The notes beneath the pieces are model-generated. The model was not told the origin of the DNA, made no database searches, and saw only the letters and a program-made list of their open reading frames with translations. A stretch of DNA of 64,000 bases from Acanthornis magna (lineage: Eukaryota > Chordata > Aves > Passeriformes > Acanthizidae): contig JAWUZG010000084.1 in the NCBI GenBank assembly GCA_036785705.1, forward strand, positions 12,909,501-12,973,500. Reading direction: 5' to 3'. The position numbers and the translations under genes are program-made. This document shows, in pieces, positions 45,477 to 60,100 of this stretch; position 1 is the stretch's first letter, and the number at the start of each line of letters is the position of its first letter.

Positions 45477-48082
45477 GTATGACTGCTCTGGATAAAGTAC
45501 TTCTGTATGATATATTCTCACGAAAGCTAGAAATTTGCAAGTATTCTTGTTAAGAAATATGGATATGTTAGCAACACAGAAATGGCAAAAGTGATAAATC
45601 TGCACATGAAGTAGTAGCTCACCAGTTAGAGTAAGACCTGTAACTTCTCTTCCCTGTACAGAAAGGCAGAGAGACAGCACAGTTTTCCTGTCAGAATTCT
45701 TATGCAAAAATGGTTTATGTAGTTTTCCCTCTTTCCTCTATCCACGTTTGTACATTCAGGTTGCCATCTTTGTGTTTAAAACGTTCTGCAGTATTCTCTT
45801 ATTCTCTGTGTCATTTTGGGGGCTCCTGCAGTTGTCCTGATGATTCTTTCCCTCAGCTCCTGAAGTTGTTACGTGTTACTCTGAAATTTTCTATTGGTTT
45901 CCAGCAACAACGTGCCACCAAGTTTCTTTTTGGTAGAAAAAGCTGCAATAAGCTCACCTGGAGACAAAAATCTATAATAAGATAAAGGGAAATATTCCCT
46001 AGCCAGCTTGAAATTTTATATTGATTCTCAGAGGAAAATGGTTGTTTTCAGTTTTGGGTAATAACCACCTGTAATAACAGTGAGCTTTGTAGAAATACAG
46101 TCAGGATATAGTATATCAAGCCAGAAGAAAAACAAGAAAAACATTGTGAATTTGACAGGAAAATCAGGTTTGTTCAGAAATTTGTTATTAAATTATAAAA
46201 TATAATGAAGCCAAGTGGAAACAAACCTAAAGCACACAAGGTGACTGTTCTCACTTTCACAGGTTACTAAGGTCCTTACCCCACAATATTTGAATATAAC
46301 AAATTGCTTTTTAGACATTGAAATACCATGAGGTGGACTGTGTAAGGTAAGACTGGATTTTTTTATATCCATGCCTTCAGTTACACAAACACTGTCATCA
46401 TTGTGCTTGCCTCTGCTTCTCTTCCTGCTTCTCCCTTGCTCTTGGCAGGGGTATAATACTATAGGCACAGTTTTCTTCCAGTACTGATCTGTGTTTGCAT
46501 CTGACTGAATAACAGAAAAGGGGAAAATAAAAGCCATTATTTACAGTGAAAGGTATATAACAGGTATTTCAGAATGACTTCTCTAAAGTTAGTTGTAGTG
46601 GTTAGCCAGGAAGAATACTCAATAACCAGAGCCTTGTTGATTTGCAGATCTAATTATACAAGCTCAGCAAAATTATATAGGTTCAATGTAATACTTACAG
46701 TTCCTTTTACAAGTAGAGTGTAGCACTATATAGCAGAATAAAAGGTTCTTGCTTTTTTCTGAGCTGCAACTTTTGAAATTAAGTTTCCACATGCAAAAAC
46801 ACTGTGTACTAGGATGACATCTCCTTTACTTTTCATAGATTCTTCTGGACTACGTTAGGTTATGGTATTAATTAAGTTATGGTGTTAATTCATATTGCTT
46901 TTTAATTAATGGCAAAAATATTCTAGCTAAGAGTCACTTATGATTACTGTAACTTTTACGGAAAGCGTCTATATTTACCTGTATGTAGGACACTCGTGTA
47001 CAGTGTGGGACAATATGTTTTACACAGAGAAGGGTTCTGTTAACAGATCATGACAGTTCATTGACAGATCATGAGATTGTAATTTCCCAGATACTTACCA
47101 GAAGCAAGGTTCTGGACGAAGTCTATAAGAGGCTTTGAGTTAATGCTCAAAACACATCCATTTTAACTTTGCTGCATTACCTGTTGGTCAATGGTTATGT
47201 TTATTTTTCCTGAAATGTATCTCGAGCATCCACAGTTGTATATGTCATGTAGTAGTGTAAAAGTAGAATAGATTCAAGGAAAAATAGCTTCAAAGTAGGC
47301 CAAACTTCTGACATAAAGAAAATAGGAAAGGGAAAAAAGGAAGGGGGGTTTTAGGGTAAAATGAGCTTTTTGCTGCTTAATTGGTATCAGGCTGTTTGTA
47401 AGGAAGTCCTTTGACCTGCAAAAAGTGCTGATGGATTGATTCATGGCTCCTTTAAGGCCCTGACCATATGTTGTAGTGATAGTGAAGTTGAGCTAAAGTA
47501 TGGGTATTAAAATTTATTCAAAGTCTCTTCAGTTAAGTGCAGTCTGGTGTGTCAGCTTCTTTGTTATAGATTTCTGCTCAAGTTTTTGCATTTGAAATTT
47601 ATTCCAAGTACAAGACTCTAGCATGTCAGTGCTCATTGGCACACAGTAAGGTGCACAATGTCTTGTTGGAGCATATTCATTGGAATCTGATTCTCTTTAA
47701 GAAGAGAGATAGAGATTTGCAAGATTCAGTGGCAAACTGTATTCTCAAGTTGTTTGATGCCAGTGTATTATACACTTTAATAGATTATTAGCAAAGCATA
47801 TGTATAGAATTGCATGCAGAATGCAGAAATCTTTGCTGGTCTCATGTCTCTGTTTTTCTTTAGGAAAGGAATTACATAATGAAAAGAGATGCTGAACATA
47901 GGTAGATTTCATTCACTGCATTTTTTTCAGTCCAGAAATTCATAAAATAACTTACAATAGAACTCCTATTTGCATAAAATACTAGTTGGCAATGTTTTTT
48001 TACTGCAGAATATAATCTAAAGGTAGAATTCTTGAAAAGATATACAATCTTTCCATGTAATATCCTGTTTCCTTCGTACACA

Positions 48083-48172
48083 CAAGAAGTAATTAGGTAT
48101 ATAAGTAATTACGCAAGAAGTAATAGGTATATATGTACATGCTTGCATGTATATATATCTATATAGATATAT
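48083..48172. repeat. AT-rich tandem duplication plus palindrome
   Basis: CAAGAAGTAATTAGGTATATA at 48083-48103 recurs with one base lost at 48114-48133. Just after it, ATATATCTATATAGATATAT at 48153-48172 is a perfect 20-bp palindrome. It looks like simple-sequence expansion. Confidence 0.8.
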
Positions 48173-51100
48173 CTCAGGATTAAATCAAAGGAAAAAATTT
48201 TTCTCATACAGCAGCACAATGTAGTTTGTCCTTGGGTGTTGTTACAATAGGAACTACAATTTGTATTTGCAGCAACAATTTGTTTCTTAAAACTCCGTCA
48301 CAACTATTACTTATTACAATGAGTCAGTCGCAGAGATTACAGCACTTTCTGGTGCTTCAGTCAACCAAGTGCTGTTTGGTTAGCTGCAGGGAAGCTGCAT
48401 TCCTGTGTATATTTCATTGTGACATAATTTTTATAAAATCCTTAGCTGGAAATAAAGGTGTTCTGTTTCTGATTCCCCAAGTCACCTGTAGTGCTTCTGG
48501 CAATGTTTTCTGCCCTCTGGCTGTCAAGAATCGGGTGTCTGAATTGTTAAGATGCAGTCATTCTAACTTTCCACTGTACTAAAATCCTGTCAGAACACAA
48601 CCATCTGGTGCTGCTGACTTGCTACTTTAGTGCCCACCTTGTTCCAGCATGTCCTGTGTTGATACTGCGACCTGACATTTACTTCCTCTTCACCTCACAA
48701 GTGTATGTCTTGGGTGAATAATTCTTCAGTATATCCTGAAGCTTAAGAAATTGGTTAGTCTTTCTGAGAGATCTTTACCTTTGAGTCCTTTTTGAGACCT
48801 GCAGTAGATCAGCAAGCCTCTCAATCTCATGAGCTTCTTACTTCCAATGTACCTTTTCTGCCTTTAGCTATCTGTTCTACAGAATCTTTCTTAATCATTG
48901 GGACATTACATTTCAGTTGCAGTTTTGTTTTGCTGTCTCACGGGAGGTTACACAGCAGTGTAGTGATGTTTTTCATTCTGTGCCATCTAAAATCTATATC
49001 CATTATGACCTGGGCCAAAAGGGAGCTGATAAACTTCATTGCTAGCTGTGAATTAAAAGCAATATAAATCAAAGGCTGTCATGAGGCAGTGGTGTCGCTT
49101 CCATTTAATAAATCAAAATTCTTTATTGAGCACCTCCCTGCTAAGTTTCATGTGATAATGTCATTTTGTCCTTTGTTTTTGGTGAAGTGTTGAAAGAGGA
49201 AAGATGCATCTCTAATGTTCCACCTGGCCCTGTGTAACTTTTGAATATATTCTGCATTCAAGCTGCTTTTATTCCAAACATAGCTGTTGAAAATAGATAT
49301 GTGAGTAACTCCATTATTTTGAAACAATGCTGTATGTATGCTTACCTTTTTTTTAAAGTAATCTGAGTAAGGATTTCTATGTTAATTTTAAACATTTAAG
49401 AAGATTGATATAATAAATTGCCAGCTGAAGCATGGGAGAAACTAATTTTACAGTGCATTGTGCTGTTCGGAGACAGAAAATAAGATGACTTGCAAGCTAT
49501 GTGAGGATGTAGACTTCTACTGAGAATTTCATTGGCTGCTTTCCATTCTGTAAATAGCAGGTCATAAAATGTGGTACTTCGAAAGAGTTAGAGGTGAACT
49601 TTTTCTCTCAATTATCATGGCAGTGTCTTTAGAAGCAGCAATTTAAGATTTGGGCCAATTGTGACTCATGATTTTTTCTTACAGAAGTTACCAAAAAGCT
49701 TGTGCCAGGAGCTCTTTTACTCTTGAACTTGCAAAGCTTTTACTAGATTTCTCTTCATGCTGTAATTCTCTCTGGATTTCCATTACTTCCCTGGATGCCA
49801 GGTTTCTGTATCCTAATTTAATCTATTTTGTTCATAGCTCATGGGATTTAGGGGAGATACTGATATTTCAAATAAACCAATGTACCAATTAGCTTTGTAG
49901 GACTGAACAATTTGACCTGTTGTTCACCTCTCCTCTTCACTGGAGAAACTGCTAAGCTCAGTGAATCTGCTTTAAAGTCTGGTCAGTCGTGATGTTCACT
50001 TTAAATGGTGGGCGTATTACTGTGAAATGTGCTGTTCTGTGTCTCCCAGGTTTTTTTTAATTGTAAATTTGCTACATGCAGTATTTAGGCAGTTAAATGC
50101 TGACAAAATAAGGATATAGGTTCTTTACTGTCTTGTTGTTGTACTCTAACAATTAGAAGATAGAACGATGAAATTAGGAAAAATGCTTCTGTGGTTTAAA
50201 ACAAAGAGCCAGAAACCTTTACTGTAAGATAGATTTATTTATGCCCCTAGATTTGCATGTGGATGTTTGTGCCCAGTGTAAACTGAAGGAAACTCATTGC
50301 TTTAGTAGCCTTATTTGGGCTTCTGGCATCACTAATGGTGGGCCTAAAGCCAGTACTAGTTGTGATGGAATCTCTTCAGATACATGATGATTAACAATGT
50401 TAATCAAATCATGATTAACTAAGAACAGATAACACTATATGTGTATCCGGATCACTCCACTATGAAACCTTTTGCTCTTCTTGCCCCCATCCTCTCTCAT
50501 GCTCAGTGCTGAAAGGATAATCATTAGTTTTTGCGTTGTGTTGGCTGTCCCTCAGAAGGTACTCCTTGTGTTCAGTTCCATTGCAAGTCAGTTGGGGATG
50601 AGTGTGAAAAGGGCCTCCTGAAAATGCTTACTGTCTCTATACAAGTTAGCCTAAAGCTGGCAAAGTGCACTGTGCTCCCTTGTTGGATCATGTGCAGTGT
50701 AGATTCCTCTGGGAGCTTCTCATTCTGAAGGCATGGCGTCCTCTTTTGAGCCAAAAGACAGCAGCCTGGGTGAAGCTTATCAGCTACCCTGGGACCTACC
50801 CACCACTGACAGGGATGGGTGTGCCGAAGGGCTGGCTCCAGACAGCTGGATATATTTTCCTCTTATTTCTAAACAGAGAGATTTTTTTTGACCATTTCCC
50901 AAAGGTAAAAAAGAAAATAAAAAATCCCAGAGTTTTAGACTGACTGTCTATTCTCTTTACTAGAAAACTGACAGTAGTGAGATCATTTATATTCTGTTCA
51001 AGGTGGGGCATAGTTTGATGTGTAGTGTATGTTTGGGATGTTTCAGCAGACAAGCTTTTCTTTTAAAGCAACTTGCTTGGAGTTTCTCTAATCTTAAACT

Positions 51101-54100
51101 GATTTTTCAGTCCTCATTATCTAATATGAACATGAATCTGCTCAATGAATTGAAGTGCCATGATTGTTGGGGAAGTAGTGAGAATTAAAATCAAGGTGCG
51201 AGTCTCTATAGGCCTGTTGAAACTGATCTGAATATCATCAGCATAGATTTAAAAGTTGGAATGAACTTTCTTGGTAACTCAAATGTAACTTTGGTTGGTT
51301 GAATTTTTAGGAAGATGGCTATATACTCCTTTATTTGCTAAAGAGCATCACTCCCAAAGTTTTATTTAGCAAGCTCTGAAACATAAAGTAATTCCTGATA
51401 AAGCACTGTTCTTTGCTTTTTTGCTTTTTTTCTGAAGTTATGTCTTTATTACTTGGCTATGTGTAAGCTGTCAAGCTGACTGCCACAAAAGTGATTCTGG
51501 GGACACTGTGCTTACACAATGAGTCTTTGGGGCTTTTTCCTTTGGGGTGACTTTGGCCTGGTCCTATGAGCTGGAACATCAGCAGTTCAAGTGCTGCTCC
51601 TGTTGTTTCATCTGAAAAAAGCATCCGTTTTATGCACTCTGAGACTGCTCCATTGTGCAGACTAAAGTGTGGTGCTAGTTTTTATTGTAAAAGTTCCATT
51701 CTGATGTGAACTGTTAAGTTTGATATAGGCAGAATCACGCTTTCATTTTGACACAATGCTTTTAGAAGTACAATGAAAAAAGAAAATAAGGTAAAGCTAC
51801 AAAACATTCTTTGCATATGGCAGTGGAAAAATTTCACTAAAAATATTGTTATATTTCTCAAGACTTTTTTTTGTCTACAGTTGTTTCAGAGGGCAAGAAT
51901 AAATGTACATGTTTATTACAATGCCAGAGAAAAGCAGCAATGACATCAGTAAAGTATTCAGAGTGATCAAACTACCAGCAGAAGGACTCAATAACCAAGT
52001 GAAGAGCCAGTGTGGAAATATAGAAGATTTAGGAACAGGTCTGAAGCCTTGAAGTAATACTTACAGGAAATAGTAATGGAGCATATAGCTATACAGTCTT
52101 TGAAGTAATAGAAGTGCAAGTGTGTTCCACAACATTAACAGCTTTTGATTTGTGAAAACAGCATGTTTATACTTGAAATTATACAGCAGGTGATTGAATA
52201 AGGTTTCTGGTGATAACATTCTGTAGTGGCACAATGTCCAATAAATTTTTTTCTTTATGATTTTATGAGCTATTTCAGTATATTAGTAATGCCAGCAAAC
52301 AGAGTGGGGTTTTTCCACCCTAAATTAATTCATGCCCACATTACAAAAATGGATCTAAAAACGTTGAGGAATGAACTATAGCTAAAATAAGTTTTTTGAT
52401 TTTGGGCTCTAAAAATAGGAGTGTTCCATTCTAGAATGGTGCTGGAATGCAGTGTTGTTCATGGCTAAAATGGAAATCAAAGCAGACTCTGATACTTTGT
52501 CTACTTTTAGGAACAAATACACTATTATAAAAGCATTACTAATTAGTTATTTGGAAATTCTATTAAATTTACAAGATTATGCCCAAAAAACCTATATATC
52601 CTAAATATATACCTTAGTTACCATATATGCCCATATAGTTACCCATTTCTTGCAGTTTTATGTATGTAATTTTCATGTTTAAACCAAATGTTGGTTTTGT
52701 TACACTATTTTAGAAAGAAAATGTCTTTGAAAAAAATAAAAATCTCTCTATATACTACATCTTTGTAAACCTTTTGCAGGTAGCTTCAGCCTTTTGTTAT
52801 TTACCTGTCGTTAGGGTTTCGGAGGAAAAAGAAAATGCCTCTAGAAAGGTGTTTCCCCTAAAGTTCAAGGTAGCTGCACTGCTGGCTTAGAGCAGGTACA
52901 TCCACTTCAGTGCTTGTGAGTGAGGACATTGATCAGGCAAGAGGGTTAAAGAGGAGACTCTGTGATCCAATTTGCATAAGACTGGGGCTAGTTCTACTGT
53001 TAGCTTCTAATACGGGATGGGCGTGTAGATGACAGATGGTGCCTGCAATTTTGAATATAAAATCATTTAGTACAATGGTAAAAACCTAAAGGAGATTGTC
53101 ATATCTTTAGGGTTTCCCTGTATTTACCAAATTTAGAAATATTAGTATTGCACAGGATTTTTTTTCTCTGTGAGTGAAAGCAAATGTCCCCAAGCCTTGG
53201 GCTTTGAGCCCCAATAACTTAAGAAAATAAGGTGTTTCCAGCTGAGAAGTAGTTGTGTGTTAGAGGTCTGTGCTTAGTAGTACACTGTTCATTTGGAGTC
53301 ATCAATCCAGAAAGGTAAAAGTCAATGAAGCTGTCACTTTCCAAATTCATGCCCTGCTTTGAATATATTTTAATGGATAAAGGTGTAGTTACATTTCACT
53401 GGAGTCTACATTTTATAGTAAAGAGACACTGGACAGTTTGAGAAAGCTCAATAAAGAAGTGGAATATGTTTTAGTATTGACAGCAGAAGTGAAGTTAAGA
53501 TGGCTATTGGGAATAATAATCTATTGAATTGGTCCTAGGTTTTAGAGTTTATGGATTATAAGCATGTGGAGAGAAATCAATGGGACATGCATCTTTAGGG
53601 AGACCTCTATGTCTCCTGGGAAACCAGTATGGTCATTGTAAACTGCTGTTGCTGCACCCTCATTATCCAGTGAAAACATGAGGAAAATGTATTGGGAAGC
53701 ATGATGTCTCTGCAGTCACCACTGTAATTTCGAATTGTAAATATTATGTGGGAGTCTCATATTACCTTGATTGCTGCTTACTTACAATTTAAAAGTCTTT
53801 GTTTCTTCAGAATTTTTAACCTTTTGTTTTTGTGGACAATAAGTCTTAACTGAGTCCAGGCATTCTTAATGTTTAGTTTATCCTGGCTTTGTTTTTGTAA
53901 TTGAGTTTGCGTATTTAAGGACTCCTGAACAATTCTCTTTTTGTTCATGTATGCATCCTTGGGAGCATGAATTAGGAGAATGGGTAGAATAGTTAGAGAT
54001 GAATGGTAAATTGTTTGTCATGTGTAATTTCTCTTACAGTTCACCCTAAAAAACAATACTATAAGCATCTGTATGTATAAAGTGGATATCATGTTGCAAA

Positions 54101-57100
54101 GGTTTAAATCTTAAATGTCAGTGTCTTTGTAAGCCTTGCTTGAAGATGGCTTTTGTAGGAATTTTAGTAGTATGAGTTGGTAAGGGCAATGGACTCAGTG
54201 CTTCCATTTAAAGGCATAACCAGCATGGCAGTATCTGTGTGATACTTCTTCTGATTTATATTCAGGAGTGTTTTAGCTGGATTTTTTATTCTTCCTCACA
54301 AATCCCATCATGAAATAAAACTTATGAATGTGGTGATGAGAACTGTCCACCAAAAGCATCATAGTCTTAAGAAAACCAATTTAAAATTTCAGTCAGGAGA
54401 AACTAAGGTGATTGCTAAATATAATCTAAATTTAGTCTCTCCCCAGATTAAAAAAAAAAAAGCCTGGTACCGCTGATGGTAATATGTCAAGCTTACAGAG
54501 AGCTCCACCAATACATTTCAATCAGATCTGAAAACCTCTTTCCATAAATGAGGAGTTTTCATCTCGCTTCTTACCCCTAGAGTCTTCCTTGAGAAAATCC
54601 ATAAAGGAAATATTAAGAATAAGATGTGCCTGGAACCCTGTAGCTGACTGGCAGCATTTATTTAGCAAATGTATTAAGAATAATTGAAAATCTGGGGGTT
54701 TTTGAAGCAAAAATCTGATACTGAATCATGAGCTTGCCAAAAGTAAACCACTGTTAATTTGCAAAGAAACCATTTGCCATTAGTCTTTCGTGAAATTGTC
54801 TTTATCAAGCTGCATAATAAAGGACTGATAGCATCCATTACTATGTACAGGAGTGTCTTCCAGGATAAATAGTATTTTATTGGAATCTGTTTTATAGTAC
54901 TGTGAGAAAGAGATGTTTAAATAGGAGTGGATTAGGAACATAAAATCTTCAAGAGCATTAGTAGATAGATTTAAGCAGTAGGGAGTCTGTGGCAACAGGT
55001 AAAACAATTTCTGAAGAACTCAGTAATCTTGTACTTGAACAGGAAAAGATGTGTTTTTTTAACTGAAGTAAGGAAGAATAAATGTTATAAAAAATAGTTG
55101 TAGTTTTAAAGCATGGAAAAAATTACATGGAGAAAATCACCTGGAGCCATTTGTTTCAAATAGCATTAATGTGCGTATTTTCACATGTGATGCTCAGATT
55201 TACATTCTAAATAATTTCTTTTCAATTTCCTTTGTCTAAGATCACTGCACTTAGTTACTAGAATTCCCTTCTTTGCATTAGACAGAATTTACAATCATCT
55301 CCTCTTCTACTTGTTGTCATCTTGTAATTTGAAATTAGAGTGTTTCTGTTGACATGGATTTGATGAGAAGTTAGACTTAGAATTGTGACACAGTTATTTA
55401 TGTACATCCTGTGTAGAAAAACCACTGAAGCATCCCAGTGTAACTCACTCTGATACTTATGGAGGGTTTAAAATTCTAAGAATGAGTTATTTCCAAAATT
55501 GGTTTTCTCTGTCTCCGTAGTGTCTAAATTCCAAAATGTGCTCGCAGATCATTAGAGTAGTATTAGCTAATCTAAGTAATATTTGCTGCTTGGTTGTTTA
55601 TATTTTGGCCACTGTTCTGAATATTTCTTGGATTCTGACATTAAATTATCTATTGTTTAAGAGTTTGTTTTCCTCACTCCACGAGTTTGGAAATCTCTGC
55701 AATTAAAGTATTTGGTAACTTTAATTTCTTGGGTATCTGAATTTTAGTTATAGAATGTTTCTTGACCTGAGATTTTTAAAAAAGATGCTGATTTATACAA
55801 TGCAACTCTTCGTTCACAGGATAATGAATTTATTCCAGAGCTAATTTTCACATTAAAGTTTCAGCTTGGAATCTTTGTTTTGATTGTTATTAGGAATGAG
55901 AAGCACCTTTTGACATTTACCTATTTTAGCATATTTTACACATAAAACCTGCATGTATTGTAAAGCTACTTGCTCATGAAAATGAGTTCTGAGCTGTCAC
56001 AAAATCACACTTGAAGACAAGAAGAGTGATGGGGGAGAGAAGGCTTTTGAAGTTAACCTTCTCTCATTTATATAAATGCATAATTTGAAAAATACTGGTA
56101 TATTTATTTATTCAGTACTACTGTGTCAGTTTTAAATCTGGTTTTACTGCCCACAGTCTAATTGTATTCTCTGGTAGGCAGTTACAGCTAAGTTGAACTA
56201 GCAATATTTGTAGAAATATGGGGAAAAAATCCTTGTAGAAATACGTCTGAGTTGTATTTGATTTAAAAAAAGGTTGACTGTTTCTATACAAGTGCTGGGC
56301 CCTGAAGAAAGGAATAAAAACCGTAAAATTATGGCATAAGTGATAGAATTATATACTTATTTACTGCAAAATACTCAAATTCTGAATTTAACTTCTTTAT
56401 AAAGCTGCTTATTTCAGAATGTGGTGCAATGATTCTCTGGATATTTCATAGCTGTTTGGAGCTTCTTGCCATTTAATACAATTATCTTTATAAGGATGCC
56501 TAAAACCCAGGTGGTTGCAGTATTAGGATATTGGGTGTATGGTACATTGTGGATCACCATGTTATAATGCTCTAGTGCAATGGCATTAAATGTCCTCATT
56601 GTCCCTTCTTTTCTTTCCTTTCCTTCAGTTTTTTGCCACTTTAATAGTTGTAATGCAGTAACTACTTTTCTGTAGTCATGTCTCCAAGTTTAATACAATA
56701 ATAAATCAATCATTTATCAATGGAATCCTTATCTGGAATTATTGTTCTACTATTTTAACAAAAAAGAAAGGTACTGGATGCTCAGTTTGTCCTGAAGAAG
56801 CTGTCAAATTAAAGGGATGGAATTGAGACCTTTGACCAGAATTTTAAGTCTCCTTGCATGGAGCTATGCTCTTAACTAAATAATCTGCCTTGCCTTTTCC
56901 ACCTTCTTTGAGCAGTTTCTATTTATGTTTAAATACAGCTTTAATTATTCCAAGTTGAAGCTGTTCTTTAAACAACCTGGCCTTGGGACATGGGACTTTC
57001 CACCTTAAAAATGGTTTTTGCTCGAACTGTCAGACTGAGGCCCGCAGTCTGTCACTCCTGGCTACTGCCAATGTGGTATTTGAGGAGAGCAGTGCTGTGC

Positions 57101-60100
57101 AAATATTTCCCTTTCCTTTGTCAGAATTTTTGTTAAATCTGTATTTCTACTCAATATGCTTGATAACTAATGGTGCTATACCAGGGCCAACAAAGCCTCC
57201 AATCACCTCCAAAGCAAACTGTTGTATGAGACTAGAACTGTTCTAGAGTCTAGAAATTAAATGATAGGAAAACTTATTCAACAGAGGCATCCATGGCGAG
57301 AGACCCCTGTTCTTTTCGCTAGCAAAGTAAATTAAAAAAAATCAAGATTATGTTTCTAAAGGGGAAGGAAAGGGATATAAAAGTGAAAAGGAAGAATATT
57401 TAACAGATCTATACCTGCTCTTTTTCATTTTTTAATGCTGTTGACTTCATTGTGAAACCTTAGCAGTTTCTTTAACCTCTTTATTTGAACTATTAGAAAA
57501 GTGAAACATGTATGTATTTTACTTCTAGGATATTACTGGTAAGAGATCTACATTTGGACTTTGGCAACTATTCATATTTTTAATACAGATGAAACAGCTT
57601 GGCATTAATTTCAATATGCAGCTTGTGCTTTTGTAGTGATTCTGTATCTCAAATGGAAAAGATACGATTTAAAATTAAAAGACCTGCGGTGCATTTTTCT
57701 GAGCTATGGCAAATATAGGTAATGCAAAATTCAAGAACAGTGTGCGGTAATAGGACAATAAATATTTGGCTGTCAGCTAGAGACCTGAGCTGGGCTATGC
57801 TTTTGTTTTGTTTTGCTGGTTTTGAGGAAGGAATATCTGGTCTTTTCACTTAAAGAAAATATGTGTTTCACCTTACCCGATAATAGCTTTCAATAATTTC
57901 CAGTTTCTTGAATTACTTTATCATATACATTTAGTCAGTTACAGTAATTAGTTAACATTTTCTCTCATTTTCTTGATTCCTGATTTCTCTTAAAGGTTCT
58001 TCCTGTTAAACCCGCTTCCTGCCTTGTATCATGCAGCTTCAAATCCTTACTAATTGTGTGTGTTCAGCCATAAACTAAGACAGTCTTCATGAATGGAGTC
58101 ACTTTTTCTCTCCAGACAATTTGTGTGGAGGATAAATTTTTGACAGGGAGAAAAAAAAGGCGAATATGAAGTCTGTTAAACAAGCAAACCTCCAGCAGGA
58201 CTGCTGGGGAAAAAACTAATTCACTCTCATGGGAGGTAAACAGAACTTTTACTTCCTAAACATGTTTCTTACTAACAGTGGTTTGGGTAAATAATTTTTA
58301 TCATGCAAGTGACAGTGCAAGAATCATCTCATGAAATGAGCCAGAGAACTCAGCCTTTCTCCAGCTTTCCAGTGGATCGCAATTCTGCCCCCTCCTCTTT
58401 ATGTTGCCAGAGTTCCTGGGAGAGAATAAATAATGGGAAGTCAGAATATTCTGCCTTATTTAATAGCATGCCAAAAGGGAATTTTATGACCATTTTTAGA
58501 GCCTTTAAAAGAATGAAATCAATTTAGAGTTTTTCAAGTGAGTCACTTTATTGTAGGGTTGTTGGGGCTTTTTTTGGCTTCTATTAAGAGCAATCCTGGA
58601 ATACAGTGCAACAAGGGATCTTAGTTTGGGTTTGGAAAATGTATTTCTGAAAATGTTGGCATTTGATATTTTATCTTCCTTCACAAGATTAGTTGGCAAC
58701 ATTTTCCTCCATTATAACTAAAGTAATTTTACAGTGTTCTCTCTATAGTAGAAGGAGAAGGTTGTCTCAAAATGTGTTCAAGGATAATCTGAGCTGTTAC
58801 AATATTTTCACCTACTTTGAAATTACTTTGAGGAGATTCCAAGATATTTGTCTTTTTTTCCTCTTTTCTGTCTTACTTTACAGAGTAAAAGTTTTGAATG
58901 TTGTCCATCCAAGAAAGAATAATGTTTGTCAGAGAAGGATACGTGATACTGCCTTGTGCCAGTACTGCAGGCCCATTTTAGTGGGTTTGTTCTCTTCTAG
59001 AAACAAATAACAGTCCAGTATCATTACCAGTGGTGTAAATCTCATTACAGGTTGTTCTGATTAGGCTTGCTATTTGATGTGTGATTTTTCAGCTATTTAT
59101 TCAAAATCTCTAATACTTATATATTTTAATTCATATGTTCACCTCATGGAAAGTTTGCTACACTCATGCAACTTCTCTTATCCTACTTTATGCTAAAGCA
59201 TAGTTTAAAAGAGGGATTCTGTTTATAATTTCAATTTCTACATATCTTAACTCTGAAACATTGGAAGTTCTCAAATAAGAATACTTCAAGCAGGTAGTGA
59301 ATGTGTTGCCTTCAGTGCCACTTAAACCTTCTCCCACTGTTGCAGCATCAAAAAGGAGCATTCCTGGTGCCAGAGTTGGAATTTACCTAATCTGAATAAG
59401 GAAATAGAGTTCCCAAAGAAAGTGAATTAGATTAACATCTGACATTGAATCCAAGATCTGCTTGGGGGGAAGATGAGCATGTTAGCCTTAAATTGGAAAT
59501 ATAAATAAAATATTTGGATAATTACAGGACTTCTGATCATCCTGACCAGCTTGTATTGAAAAGTATCTGTATTGTAGGTAAGAATAAACATGAAAGGGAG
59601 CTAAACAGACAGGGATGAAGAAGGGATGCTAATCATTCACAGTGGCATAGAAATATTGCAATATTTGAAAATCAGTGAGACTGGCTGAAGAAATTTCATA
59701 AAACATATTTATTTATTTACCCGTGCTATGGCATGGGTAAAGTGCAGAACTGTGCTTTCAATTGCTAGGAAATGTAAAATGCATGAAGACAAAATCCAAG
59801 TATTCATTAGAGTAGTCTGAAAAAAAGAAAAAGGCTGTTCTGAGAACATAGTTGAAGTAAATTATGTATAGAGATGCTAAGGAGTGATTTTTGAACTACC
59901 AGTGAAAAATAGTAGCTCTTTATGAAGCACTTGAAGTTGCACTGAGTTCTATCTGCTTTGGAGAAGCTTATGCATGTTTCATATATGTTAGTGTTCAAAT
60001 ACATGGTTTGGTTTTACTTTGATAAATTTCATATCCTGAACGTTCTACACTTGGCCATCCAGATTATTATTTTTTTTCTATATTTCTTAAGAAAATAAAT

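Noticed and set aside
49670..49900. Candidate CHID1 exon after TTTTTTCTTACAG
   Set aside because: A good acceptor, but the translation does not match the expected CHID1 C-terminal blocks.
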